DNA of 33,131 bases, from positions 1 through 33,131 of IMG/VR virus record IMGVR_UViG_3300032323_002255, one strand, 5' to 3'. The notes beneath the pieces were generated by a model. It ran no database searches. It saw only the letters and a list, made by a program, of their open reading frames with translations, and had not been told where the DNA came from. The stretch is from a virus. A program made the position numbers and the translations under genes. Below, piece after piece: positions 26,445-33,131 of this stretch; the stretch's first letter is position 1, and every line of letters begins with the position of its first letter.

Positions 26445-27324
26445 GGCAGAGCACTCCAACTTTGACCCAGAGACTTTCTAGGTCTCTATCATTATAGATT
26501 CTCTGGTCGAAGTCGTATTTATTCAAAGCGTGCTCAGAAGCGTGGTCATTGGCTGGTCCGTACCCTTCCCGCTCTACACGCCATATCTGACCGCCTAGTC
26601 TTCGTATAGCGTCAGCCTCGTTGGGGTAACGGACGTCGGAGAAAACGACTTTAGAACCGTCTGGAACATGCTTTACAGCGTAGTCAACCCAGAAGTCGTC
26701 CCCAAACATCTCCCTACCAACTTCGGTTCCGAAGCGTTGGAGCAGTGGTCTAATTTCGGTGCTGGCACTTTTTAGATAATCCCAGCCAAGATGCCCAATC
26801 GAAGAACTTAGAGCAGAGCGGGTTTCGTGTACGTCGATTACAGGGTTCAGAATAATTAGGGCATCTTTTATGGCTTGAGCAAAAGACGCTTTTTCATAGC
26901 CGTTATTCTCTATCAAGTATTCGGCAATCGAATCTTTACCAGACCTAGCCCAACCACTTATGCCTAATGCTCTTACGCGAGGCACAAGTTTGTTGTCCTT
27001 TAGAACATAAATTGGAATACCAATTGCGTTCGCAACTTGGACTTCTAGGGAAGCACCTTTTGATTTTTGCCAGCCAGGTAGAACACAAATAGCATCACAC
27101 TCAAGTAAGTATGGCAAGTCGCGCTTCATATACCAGTTCCAACTATTGTTTGGTCTTTCTGGCTCACCAGCGGACTCTAACGCTAACTCTAAGGTTGGTC
27201 CGTCATTGTGCGCTGGATTGACTACTCGATAACCAAGTTTTAGTAGCGACTCTTCTAACTTGAAGAAAGCAGGAAAGTTCCACTGGTCATAACCAGTCAT
27301 TGGTCCAGCGATGTAAATCTTCAA
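26431..27324 (-). CDS. DUF4406-deoxynucleoside monophosphate kinase fusion
   Basis: A 297-aa protein. Residues 1-112 are a DUF4406 domain (MKIYIAGPMTGYDQWNFPAF, DLPYLLECDAICVLPGW, KGASLEVQVANAIG), related to nucleoside 2-deoxyribosyltransferases. From 118 follows a phage dNMP kinase: P-loop SGWARSGKD (123-131), FGTEVGREMFGDDFWVDYA and VVFSDVRYPNEADAI as in T4 gp1-like enzymes. It would phosphorylate dNMPs during phage DNA synthesis, next to ThyX. The start is TTG with AAGGAAAACAA before it. The fusion of the two domains is the unusual part. Confidence 0.8.
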   Translation of the reverse strand: MKIYIAGPMTGYDQWNFPAFFKLEESLLKLGYRVVNPAHNDGPTLELALESAGEPERPNNSWNWYMKRDLPYLLECDAICVLPGWQKSKGASLEVQVANAIGIPIYVLKDNKLVPRVRALGISGWARSGKDSIAEYLIENNGYEKASFAQAIKDALIILNPVIDVHETRSALSSSIGHLGWDYLKSASTEIRPLLQRFGTEVGREMFGDDFWVDYAVKHVPDGSKVVFSDVRYPNEADAIRRLGGQIWRVEREGYGPANDHASEHALNKYDFDQRIYNDRDLESLWVKVGVLCRELP

Positions 27325-27333
27325 TTGTTTTCC

Positions 27334-27777
27334 TTACTTGATTGAGCAGTCAATACAAACGTGCCAAAGAACACTCTTGTTGGCTTGTTCTTTATTTGGA
27401 GTTCTAACGCTTAGATAGAAATCTCCAATTGTGGCAGCCTTATCAAAGTCGAACGAGCGTTCGCATACGCCACAGGAAAACACTTCCCTAGAAATCAAAG
27501 GCGATAGAGACTCAATAGCGTAAGCAACGCCATTCCAATTCGCCATTCTTTCTTCCGCCAAACCAGCGCCACTTGCTTCACTGTATCCATCAGTCCAAGC
27601 ATTAGATTCATTTTCGGTGGCTAATCTAACTTCTAAAATCATTAGGCCATATCTATCAATAGACAGGATTTCCTGCTCATTGTTAGCCCACTCCCACTCC
27701 ACCCAACGGTCGGCGTCTTCGTCAATAACTTCTACGAAGTAAAGTTTGCGCGAACCGTCTAAGCGGAATTCTTTCAT
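27334..27777 (-). CDS. 147-aa zinc-ribbon protein
   Basis: MKEFRLDGSRKLYFVEVIDE..., beta-rich, with SCGVCERSFDF and HVCIDCSIK forming a CxxC-CxxC ribbon over a 40-residue insert. Its ATG overlaps the end of the upstream gene (AAAGGTGAAAAATAG before it). Ends 10 bp before the kinase start. Function unknown. Confidence 0.7.
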   Translation of the reverse strand: MKEFRLDGSRKLYFVEVIDEDADRWVEWEWANNEQEILSIDRYGLMILEVRLATENESNAWTDGYSEASGAGLAEERMANWNGVAYAIESLSPLISREVFSCGVCERSFDFDKAATIGDFYLSVRTPNKEQANKSVLWHVCIDCSIK

Positions 27778-27996
27778 CTATTTTTCACCTTTGATGCGAG
27801 CAATAAGATACTCGCGCCATCCGCCCTTAGTGCCTTCAATCGGGTCTAGGGAGTCCTTCAATTCTTCCTTGAGAATAGCGATAATGCGCTCACGCTCAGC
27901 AGCCTTAGCAATCTCAATGAACTCATTTATTGCCTGAGTATCCTGCTTAGAAAAGGTTGAATCTAGAACTAGCATATTGCTTTCTACGTTAATCAC
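27778..27996 (-). CDS. 72-aa helical protein of the ERERI family
   Basis: MINVESNMLVLDSTFSKQDT, then KAAERERIIAILKEELKDSL and a C-terminus LIARIKGEK. The ERERI(I/V) core recurs in the genes at 28339 and 28594, and small proteins with this core are frequent in actinophages. GTG start overlapping the upstream stop (GTGA); AAGGAAGAGAACAA before it. Function unknown. Confidence 0.7.
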   Translation of the reverse strand: MINVESNMLVLDSTFSKQDTQAINEFIEIAKAAERERIIAILKEELKDSLDPIEGTKGGWREYLIARIKGEK

Positions 27997-28163
27997 TTGT
28001 TCTCTTCCTTGATACGGTCAATAGAACGTTCTGTGCTGCTGTCTGAACCAATGTATTCATCTTGAGTGACCTGCTGGTTGTGGCTCACAGTTCCAATCCT
28101 CATAGTCATCTCGGCGTAGGTCATAGGTCGCCAAAGTTTTTTCCACCAACGAATAAATCTCAC
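27993..28163 (-). CDS. 56-aa protein, unknown function
   Basis: MRFIRWWKKLWRPMTYAEMT..., with a Trp/Lys/Arg-rich N-terminus and RIKEENK at the end. GTG start within GTGA; GGGAGAGAACAA before it is the coding end of the upstream gene. The amphipathic N-terminus might attach to membrane (inference). Confidence 0.65.
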   Translation of the reverse strand: MRFIRWWKKLWRPMTYAEMTMRIGTVSHNQQVTQDEYIGSDSSTERSIDRIKEENK

Positions 28164-28342
28164 TTGTTCTCTCCCTTGATAAGAGCATCAATTTCAATCT
28201 GCTGTTGCTCAATTAATCTTTGAAACGCAACCATTTCAGGAGTTAGTTTCAATCCCATACGCTCATAGGCTGATAGCCATAGCATCGTGCGAAATCGTTC
28301 CATTAGCCAAGTTTGATATGCTGCATGTGTTGCGTTGCTCAC
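28160..28342 (-). CDS. 60-aa helical protein
   Basis: MSNATHAAYQTWLMERFRTM..., helical, ending with IEIDALIKGENK. GTG start with GGGAGAGAACAA before it. One of four consecutive genes with an IKGENK-like end. Confidence 0.7.
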   Translation of the reverse strand: MSNATHAAYQTWLMERFRTMLWLSAYERMGLKLTPEMVAFQRLIEQQQIEIDALIKGENK

Positions 28343-28593
28343 TTGTTCTCTCCCTTGATAAAAGCAATCAGCGACTGTGAGTTGAAGTGGTCACGGTAGA
28401 TGTTTTCACCAGGTTCTATCTCAATAGCAGAACGGTTCTCTTCAATCCACTTGACAATACGTTCACGCTCATTCAACTCACCTAAGCACACAGGACAGAC
28501 GTCGTCGTCCACATTGGTAAAGTCCCAGCCGTGCACATCACAGACATAGTAGGTGTGATACTCAGTCACTACTTCACGTCTACGTTCAGTCAT
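28339..28593 (-). CDS. 84-aa zinc-binding ERERI-family protein
   Basis: MTERRREVVTEYHTYYVCDV, then HGWDF...VCPVCLGELNERER: a Cys/His zinc site directly followed by the ERERI helix (ERERIVKWIEENR), ending with LIAFIKGENK. GAAGAGAAGTAA precedes the ATG. Confidence 0.7.
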   Translation of the reverse strand: MTERRREVVTEYHTYYVCDVHGWDFTNVDDDVCPVCLGELNERERIVKWIEENRSAIEIEPGENIYRDHFNSQSLIAFIKGENK

Positions 28594-28773
28594 TTACTTC
28601 TCTTCTTTGATGCCTTTGATTATTTGCTTTATTATCGCTGCTTCGATGTAGATAGGACCGTCTGGCAAAGTCATTTCTGCCAATCTGTTTTCTAGCATTT
28701 TCACAATACGTTCACGCTCTTCATCTACGCCTTGCTTGTAGGCTTCGATGGGAAACACATACTTCTCGCCCAT
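28594..28773 (-). CDS. 59-aa ERERI-family helical protein
   Basis: MGEKYVFPIEAYKQGVDEER then ERIVKMLENRLAEMT, ending with IIKGIKEEK. Its ATG follows the stop of the upstream gene without a gap (TAAATG). Same family as the 27778 and 28339 products. Confidence 0.7.
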   Translation of the reverse strand: MGEKYVFPIEAYKQGVDEERERIVKMLENRLAEMTLPDGPIYIEAAIIKQIIKGIKEEK

Positions 28774-28905
28774 TTACTTAGTAACCAGACGTCGCTTGAT
28801 TGCGTCAAAAATCTTCGGGCGCTTTTTATTTGCCTTACCGTTTTTACGGTCAGAGTTGTCGCCTGTTTTCTTGGGGGCGGGTGCTCCGCCTTTACCTTTC
28901 GCCAT
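28774..28905 (-). CDS. 43-aa very basic peptide
   Basis: MAKGKGGAPAPKKTGDNSDR then KNGKANKKRPKIFDAIKRRL. More than a third Lys/Arg, which suggests nucleic-acid binding. AAAGGTAGAAA precedes the ATG; it overlaps the end of the 28892 gene by 14 bp. Confidence 0.65.
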   Translation of the reverse strand: MAKGKGGAPAPKKTGDNSDRKNGKANKKRPKIFDAIKRRLVTK

Positions 28906-29212
28906 TTTCTACCTTTCTGTATACGGACAAGTATTGCTTACAAACTTCTTTTTCGCAGGTTTCTTCATCACACAATGCTGGTCTCATAAGGTCCAATATC
29001 CTGTGGCGTTCATCTATTACACCTAATTCATACCCGAACGTCGACGAACTGTCAATTGCTTCAGACACAGCGTTCTGTAAATCTTCTCTGGCTTTCATTG
29101 CCACTCGAACTGCCGTTCCCACCCTATCTACGACTATCTCGTCTCGCTCTTCAAAAGCAACCTTACTGACGTCGAAGTCCTCGAACTCAAAGTCAAAATC
29201 TGGAATTGCCAT
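28892..29212 (-). CDS. 106-aa acidic protein with C-terminal Cys motif
   Basis: MAIPDFDFEFEDFDVSKVAF..., acidic N-terminus; then GYELGVIDERHRILDLMRPA and LCDEETCEKEVCKQYL. The DERHRI segment looks like the ERERI helix of its neighbours. Coupled to ThyX by TAATG. Function unknown. Confidence 0.7.
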   Translation of the reverse strand: MAIPDFDFEFEDFDVSKVAFEERDEIVVDRVGTAVRVAMKAREDLQNAVSEAIDSSSTFGYELGVIDERHRILDLMRPALCDEETCEKEVCKQYLSVYRKVENGER

Positions 29213-29910
29213 TATGGGGCTACCCGTCCGTTCTTGTTGAATGTTGCGTAAGTTACAGGCATCTTTTCCGCGAAGACTTCTTCCATTAGTTCTGCCACCA
29301 TCTCAATTTCTCTTTGCGGATAAGACGGGAAAGTAGTGCCTTCGCGGGTAGTGCGTAGCGATAGGAAGTTCATTAGCGAGCGAGCGTTCATAGTTACGAA
29401 CATCGACGAGTAAGTATTTACAGGTAGCACCGCGCGAGCAACTTCGCGGGCTACGCCCTCGGAGATGATGTCTTGGTAGTAGTTGTAAGACTGAACGCTA
29501 CTCTCTTTGATACAGGCAAAAGTAGTTTTGTATTGCTCGTCGCTACCAGCAACAAACTCATAAGCGCCAGTCTTTCCGATTTGGATTAGTTTGCGCTCTG
29601 GGTCTGGAATGTAGAACGTAGGAAGCAACTCCTTGTATCGACCTGACTCTTCGTTGTAAGAAGCCATACGATGACGTTGAAACTCTCGAAACACAAAGAT
29701 AGGCGCTTCTACATAGAACGTAAAAGCGTTGTGCTCAAACGGAGAACCGTGCCTGTCGCGCATCAAGTAATTGATTAGTCCAGCGTCTTTCTCTGGATTA
29801 GCGTATTTAGCACCAGTAGAAACGCGAGCAGCCATAACAACAGCGTCGTCACTAGCCATCGACTGAACTAACTTGACAGTCATATCGCTTCTAAACTTGA
29901 TGCTTGTCAT
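29212..29910 (-). CDS. thyX: FAD-dependent thymidylate synthase ThyX
   Basis: A 232-aa protein of normal family length. RHR (79-81) with seven residues then Ser89 is the ThyX signature (RHRMASYNEESGRY). HGSPFEHNAFTFYVEAPIFV and the C-terminal FLSLRTT are also conserved. It makes dTMP from dUMP using methylene-tetrahydrofolate, FAD and NADPH. Placed between the methyltransferase (2 bp away) and the ERERI genes. Start ATG 29910; the RBS is weak. Confidence 0.95.
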   Translation of the reverse strand: MTSIKFRSDMTVKLVQSMASDDAVVMAARVSTGAKYANPEKDAGLINYLMRDRHGSPFEHNAFTFYVEAPIFVFREFQRHRMASYNEESGRYKELLPTFYIPDPERKLIQIGKTGAYEFVAGSDEQYKTTFACIKESSVQSYNYYQDIISEGVAREVARAVLPVNTYSSMFVTMNARSLMNFLSLRTTREGTTFPSYPQREIEMVAELMEEVFAEKMPVTYATFNKNGRVAP

Positions 29911-29912
29911 CG

Positions 29913-31649
29913 TTAGATTCCTTTTCTCTGCTCGATTGCGTGTTCGAGTCTACCTTGAATAATTGGTAGATACTCGTCAGTCATTTCGATGCCAATGAAT
30001 CTGTGACCCTCAAGAATCGTAGCCTTACCAGTAGAACCAGAACCACAAAACGGGTCTAGAACAATCGAACCTTCAGGCGCGACCATCTTTACTAACTGTC
30101 TCATTAGGGACGTCGGCTTCACGGTTGGGTGGAAGTTGCTCTGTGGCTTAGTGGTGAACTTGTCTTCGACAGACCCAGGCGCATTACCAGCAGATTCTTC
30201 ATTCTTGCCGTTGAAGACCTTGCCCTTTTCGTCTAAGCCACCTAGACCTTCGTTGCGGTCAGTTTTGTTTGCCTTAGCAACGTAGAAGAATCGCGAAGCC
30301 CCACCAGTGTCGCCCATCTGTCGCGCACCACCAACGGTCTCTTGACCAGAAGCAAACGAAGTATTTACTGCTTGACCACGCTTAGCAGGATAAGCCCCAC
30401 CTGGACGAATACCACTTTGCTCGTCTAGTTCCTTTACAGGACAGCCTTCTACGCACTCATAAATAGGGACGTCGACGGTTTTAGATTCGCTCTCGTAATC
30501 AGGGCGTTCTTTCTGACCGAAGCCAGACCACTCTTCAGTTTTGTTTATGGCATAAGAGTCTTGGACTACGCCAACTTCTACGCACTCGTCTGCGTGGCTA
30601 AACATTACATTTGATGGAAAGCGACCAGTTACGGTTTTCTCGTAAGTCTTTCCGCTCGGCTGCCAGCCGTCGTCCATAAAGTTCGCGCCGAAGCCGTTCT
30701 CAGTAATCTTGTCTGTGCGCTCTTCAGTTCCAATGCGAGTGGCGTCGATATTGATGCCACCAGTTCCCCACTTCAAAACATTATTAGCAACAGTTCCTTC
30801 AAGGGGTTTACGGGCAACAATTACTGGTTCGTGTGCAGGTTTCAACGCTGTTCCCCAACCATTCCACTTCTTAGCCTCATCAGTACTAGGGATAGTTATT
30901 TCTACTTCAACTGCTTTGCTTGCTCCAATTGTGTGTCTCCCCCCCTCATCTTTATTAGCAATACCAGATAATTTAGTACCAACCACTGTTCTTTCGGCTT
31001 CTTCAATGCTTTCAAAAGGTAAGTCAAAATGTTTGCAAATTAGGCTAAATTGTTCCGCAGTAGGTAAGTTTAGACCTAATTCCCAGTTTGCAACACATCC
31101 TGTTAAGTTACCTGTCTTACTTGGAAAAAGTGTGGCCACTTCTTTTTGACTAACATTGTTCTCTTCTCTCCATTTCTTAAGCCATGAACCAAACCAGGCT
31201 ATCTCTTTCCCACCACGCTTGTCTATTGCCTTACTGATGTCTAGCGACTTAGGAAAGCCCTGACCATAAATCCAAGAGATGCTATCTCTAATTTCAAAGC
31301 CAGCCATTCTTACGCTAAGCCCCATAAGGTCTTGCGTGCGTGTGCCAGCAAATACCAAGATGTGTCCACCCGGCTTTAGCACTCTAAAACATTCATCCCA
31401 CACAGCAGGGGGTGGAACGAAAGCATCCCACTGCTTTCCCATAAAACCTTTACCAGCAGGTATGTGTGCTCGGTCTCCGTCCATCCACATCTTGAGCGCG
31501 TCAATGATGTAGTTAGGGTCAGAGTTCCCCAGACCATAAGGCGGGTCAGTGACAATCGCGTCTACGTAATTGTCTGGAATGTTTTTTAGTTCATCTAGAC
31601 AGTTGCCGTGGTAGACAACTGCCTGCTCTGTCTTCATGTATTTAGGCAT
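29913..31649 (-). CDS. DNA N6-adenine/N4-cytosine methyltransferase with inserted XRE domain
   Basis: A 578-aa protein. DPPYGL (35-40) is motif IV and DPFCGSGSTGKA (532-543) is motif I; this order fits the beta class. HPTVKPTSLMRQLVKM before motif I is also typical. Between them, about residues 150-215, GSWLKKWREENNVSQKEVAT...CVANWELGLNLPTAEQFS is an XRE-type helix-turn-helix. Its DNA is more AT-rich than the rest of the gene (around 31000-31200), as if acquired separately. The ATG lies 15 bp from the tRNA-Arg 3' end, without RBS; TAGAAT six bases before it could give a leaderless mRNA. Target sequence unknown. Confidence 0.9.
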   Translation of the reverse strand: MPKYMKTEQAVVYHGNCLDELKNIPDNYVDAIVTDPPYGLGNSDPNYIIDALKMWMDGDRAHIPAGKGFMGKQWDAFVPPPAVWDECFRVLKPGGHILVFAGTRTQDLMGLSVRMAGFEIRDSISWIYGQGFPKSLDISKAIDKRGGKEIAWFGSWLKKWREENNVSQKEVATLFPSKTGNLTGCVANWELGLNLPTAEQFSLICKHFDLPFESIEEAERTVVGTKLSGIANKDEGGRHTIGASKAVEVEITIPSTDEAKKWNGWGTALKPAHEPVIVARKPLEGTVANNVLKWGTGGINIDATRIGTEERTDKITENGFGANFMDDGWQPSGKTYEKTVTGRFPSNVMFSHADECVEVGVVQDSYAINKTEEWSGFGQKERPDYESESKTVDVPIYECVEGCPVKELDEQSGIRPGGAYPAKRGQAVNTSFASGQETVGGARQMGDTGGASRFFYVAKANKTDRNEGLGGLDEKGKVFNGKNEESAGNAPGSVEDKFTTKPQSNFHPTVKPTSLMRQLVKMVAPEGSIVLDPFCGSGSTGKATILEGHRFIGIEMTDEYLPIIQGRLEHAIEQRKGI

Positions 31650-31664
31650 AGGTTTATTCTATAG

Positions 31665-31737
31665 CCCCCGCGGCAAGAATCGAACTTGCGACTTAGACAT
31701 TAGAAGGGTCTCACTCTATCCACTGAGTTACGCGGGG
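31665..31737 (-). tRNA. tRNA-Arg (UCU)
   Basis: 73 nt, no encoded CCA. Acceptor CCCCGCG/CGCGGGG, D stem ACTC/GAGT, anticodon loop CTTCTAA (UCU), T arm GCAAG-TTCGATT-CTTGC, discriminator G. One mismatch in the anticodon stem. Reads AGA. Confidence 0.85.
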
Positions 31738-31923
31738 TTGGTCCTCCAAGTCAGACTCGAACTGACACTGAGCCGATTTTAAGTCGGGTCCCTCTGCCAT
31801 TGGGGTACTGGAGGCTTCTCTTTCTTTCTTTGCTTGATAGAACTTACGTTTCTCTTCGACAATTTTTCTTTGCTTTGCTTGTGCAATAAGACGGTCAATA
31901 TCTTTGTCTGTGAAATTACTCAT
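31711..31923 (-). CDS. small charged protein ORF running into two tRNA genes
   Basis: MSNFTDKDIDRLIAQAKQRK then IVEEKRKFYQAKKERE: a highly charged helix. From codon 37 the frame enters tRNA-Leu and stops inside tRNA-Arg (31711). The ATG overlaps the stop of the upstream gene. Either tRNA processing cuts this mRNA, or the tRNAs were inserted into the gene and replaced its end. Confidence 0.5.
   Translation of the reverse strand: MSNFTDKDIDRLIAQAKQRKIVEEKRKFYQAKKEREASSTPMAEGPDLKSAQCQFESDLEDQPRVTQWIE
31739..31814 (-). tRNA. tRNA-Leu (UAA), short variable arm, CCA encoded
   Basis: Acceptor CCTCCAG/TTGGAGG, D stem CCCC/AGGG, anticodon loop CTTAAAA (UAA), T arm GTCAG-TTCGAGT-CTGAC, discriminator A, CCA. 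73 nt plus CCA; the variable region has only about five bases, while bacterial tRNA-Leu normally has a long variable arm. Confidence 0.75.
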
Positions 31924-32188
31924 TGTTTTCTTCCGCTAACCCCAGCATTTCGTCAAGGTTCTCGAAGCCTTCGTCTTCGATTCCTAGTCCTGCCAGTAGT
32001 AGTTCAAACGTCTCATTGATAAAGTTCTCGGCAGGCGGAGTGTTCTCAACAATTCCTTCGCTTATTGCGTAAGCCAAGGGCAACCCTAAGTCGTTGTATT
32101 GTATAAATTCAGTGAACTCGTCATCTGCTTTGTAGTTTAGCCACAAGTCGCTAAGTATTTCGCATCGGGCTTCAAATGAAGTGGGCAT
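31916..32188 (-). CDS. conserved actinophage protein, 90 aa
   Basis: MPTSFEARCEILSDLWLNYK, then DDEFTEFIQYNDLGLPLAYA and INETFELLLAGLGIEDEGFE. This sequence type is common and uncharacterised in actinophages. Acidic. GAAAGGAAGAA precedes the ATG. Role unknown. Confidence 0.8.
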   Translation of the reverse strand: MPTSFEARCEILSDLWLNYKADDEFTEFIQYNDLGLPLAYAISEGIVENTPPAENFINETFELLLAGLGIEDEGFENLDEMLGLAEENNE

Positions 32189-32206
32189 TTCTTCCTTTCT
32201 TTTCCG

Positions 32207-32280
32207 TCGGGTGTGTGGGACTTGAACCCACGACCAATCGATTATGAGTCGAACGCGCTAACCTGCTGCGCCAACACCCG
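32207..32280 (-). tRNA. tRNA-Met (CAU)
   Basis: Acceptor CGGGTGT/ACACCCG, D stem GCGC/GCGC, anticodon loop CTCATAA (CAU), T arm GTGGG-TTCAAGT-CCCAC, discriminator A, no CCA. The C1-G72 pair argues against an initiator. A lysidine-modified tRNA-Ile cannot be excluded from sequence. Confidence 0.8.
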
Positions 32281-32287
32281 TAGTTTG

Positions 32288-32395
32288 TTACTTTACTTTC
32301 GGGTCTTTTAGTCTTCGTTCTTTATAGCATCTAGGACATACGCTGCTAGTAAACCTAATCCTATGCCTGCGACACGGATAACCTACATTACTCAT
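32288..32395 (-). CDS. 35-aa basic Cys miniprotein
   Basis: MSNVGYPCRRHRIRFTSSVC then PRCYKERRLKDPKVK. CPRC and CRRH could bind zinc. Strongly basic. ATGA overlap with the end of the upstream gene. Confidence 0.6.
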   Translation of the reverse strand: MSNVGYPCRRHRIRFTSSVCPRCYKERRLKDPKVK

Positions 32396-32799
32396 AACCC
32401 AATCTTCCTTAGAACGTCGACGACTGGAACCAGTCTACCAATACTGGCGTTTGTATTTAGAGTTGCGATTGGTTGATGCACTACACGATAGTCATTTTCC
32501 CTAAGTAGTTCCTTTAGGGATTCAGTTTTTATCATCACAAAGCCGTTTTTGTTCGGTCCAGCAAAGCACCAATACTCAGCCTGTGTGACATTGATGCCAG
32601 ATGGCTTCTTATCTATTGCGTTAGGTTGCTTGTATTGCCAAGTTTCAATATAGAAGTTCCCCGTCTCCCAAGCACGATAATCAGTTTTGACCTCAAACTT
32701 GTTCCCAGCCAAGTCAGCCAGAAAGGTATTTAGTAAGTCTTCGCCTACCTTGCCACGCTCTAAGTCAGTATCGAAGTGCGGTTGGTATCCATCCACCAT
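32392..32799 (-). CDS. putative PD-(D/E)XK-type nuclease
   Basis: A 135-aa protein with GKVGEDLLNTFLADLAGNKF, EVKTDYRAWETGNFYIETWQ and FVMIKTESLKELL. The E...D/E-x-K-type core (E in GEDLL, then EVKTD and GNFYIE) is like phage endonuclease or resolvase folds. Start at ATG 32799, since AAAGG lies eight bases before it; the ATG two codons earlier is too close. Function inferred only from motif shape. Confidence 0.5.
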   Translation of the reverse strand: MVDGYQPHFDTDLERGKVGEDLLNTFLADLAGNKFEVKTDYRAWETGNFYIETWQYKQPNAIDKKPSGINVTQAEYWCFAGPNKNGFVMIKTESLKELLRENDYRVVHQPIATLNTNASIGRLVPVVDVLRKIGL

Positions 32800-32818
32800 T
32801 GTCATTACCTTTCTGTCG

Positions 32819-32889
32819 CTCCCCGACCTAGACTCGAACTAAGACTAACGGCTCCAAAGGCCGCTGTGCTGCCATTACACCATCAGGGA
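32819..32889 (-). tRNA. tRNA-Gln (UUG)
   Basis: 71 nt. Acceptor TCCCTGA/TCGGGGA, D stem GTGT/GCAC, anticodon loop CTTTGGA (UUG), T arm CTTAG-TTCGAGT-CTAGG, discriminator G, no CCA. Reads CAA. Confidence 0.85.
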
Positions 32890-32901
32890 TTCGTGTCTAT
32901 C

Positions 32902-32930
32902 TTACCTTCTGGACGTCGACGATGTAGGAT
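32902..32930 (+). promoter_or_regulatory. leaderless promoter of the right-edge gene
   Basis: TTACCT (32902-32907), 17 bp, TAGGAT (32925-32930), ending six bases before ATG 32937. Confidence 0.6.
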
Positions 32931-32936
32931 GTCTCT

Positions 32937-33131
32937 ATGTTTACAGTTCAAATGACAAAAGATGAAATCCGACGATGCGCGAATATGGCGACTGAACTTT
33001 GGATTGAGAAGTTCGGTAGCGAAGACCGCCCCAACTATGCCGAAGGCAAGAAGAACGGCTCCCTACAGCACGACCTAGTTTCTAACACCAGAACCATCGC
33101 CGCTGAGATGGCTGTTGCCAAAGCGACAAAT
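32937..33131 (+). CDS. partial phage protein at the right edge
   Basis: MFTVQMTKDEIRRCANMATE..., then YAEGKKNGSLQHDLVSNTRT and AAEMAVAKATN at the edge. The last part resembles the start of uncharacterised phage nuclease-like proteins (…GAEMAVAK…). The frame stays open to the end of the window (65 codons). Leaderless start. Divergent from tRNA-Gln. Confidence 0.7.
   Translation, partial: MFTVQMTKDEIRRCANMATELWIEKFGSEDRPNYAEGKKNGSLQHDLVSNTRTIAAEMAVAKATN

Noticed and set aside
28732-29240. Three overlapping plus-strand ORFs
   Set aside because: Antisense to a chain of coupled minus-strand genes with good RBSs.
30709-31149. 146-aa plus-strand ORF
   Set aside because: Antisense to the methyltransferase; no RBS.

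Overview
The window looks like part of a double-stranded DNA phage (or prophage) genome of an actinobacterium of moderate GC content, perhaps an aquatic one. The evidence is a ClgR-like regulator (a family typical of actinobacteria), ThyX instead of ThyA, many small CxxC proteins of the kind found in actinophages, a terminase-small-subunit-like protein, two cell-wall lytic enzymes with peptidoglycan-binding domains, and several genes whose ATG lies 6-7 nt behind a -10 box (leaderless mRNAs, common in actinobacteria). No integrase, DNA polymerase, portal or capsid gene is recognisable here, so lifestyle is not settled. Family assignments are made from memory of motifs; no search was run.

Layout. 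(1) 1-1420 holds no convincing gene: a GC-rich tandem repeat, degenerate copies of a TTGAC/AATGTG unit, and about 18 copies of a GGCGAGCCGTCAA-type repeat. (2) 1480-14383, all minus strand, is an early-type region made of short cassettes, many with one gene, its own promoter and its own hairpin terminator. At least 14 promoters share TTGACA-AATGTC-N11/12-TAYAAT, in which an inverted repeat (TGACA-AA-TGTCA) overlaps the -35. Between cassettes lies a second dispersed element of about 25 bp, CATGGAAAAT-N5-ACCCTTT, with 18 copies in the first 16 kb and none seen afterwards. Genes here include a ClgR homologue, a WGR protein, a MoxR-type AAA+ ATPase and a metallopeptidase-VWA protein, many zinc-knuckle miniproteins, and a candidate structured ncRNA at 3885-4038. 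(3) 14602-16454 (minus) carries a CHAP-like/peptidoglycan-binding protein and a putative terminase small subunit. (4) 16738-19913 (minus) carries two Mom-like (DNA adenine modification) proteins around a GT-A glycosyltransferase, plus three small genes.

(5) 19914-20346 is an AT-rich strand-switch region with a long inverted repeat, an alternating purine-pyrimidine core and repeated GATASTATC sites. (6) 20347-25922 (plus) encodes a leaderless small protein, a large secreted coiled-coil/beta protein, a holin-like membrane protein, an M23 endolysin and a Cys-cluster protein. (7) 26094-32889 (minus) is a nucleotide/DNA metabolism block: metallopeptidase, DUF4406-dNMP kinase fusion, a run of tightly coupled small genes, ThyX, an adenine/cytosine-N4 methyltransferase with an XRE domain inserted, and four tRNAs (Arg-UCU, Leu-UAA, Met-CAU, Gln-UUG). 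(8) A partial plus-strand gene leaves the right edge.

How it may fit together: ThyX and the dNMP kinase supply nucleotides; the methyltransferase and Mom-like proteins would modify the phage DNA; the tRNAs supplement A/U-ending codons; the left region looks like a set of individually controlled host-takeover genes under one or two shared regulators. The last point is inference from repeated DNA sites, not from any recognised effector.
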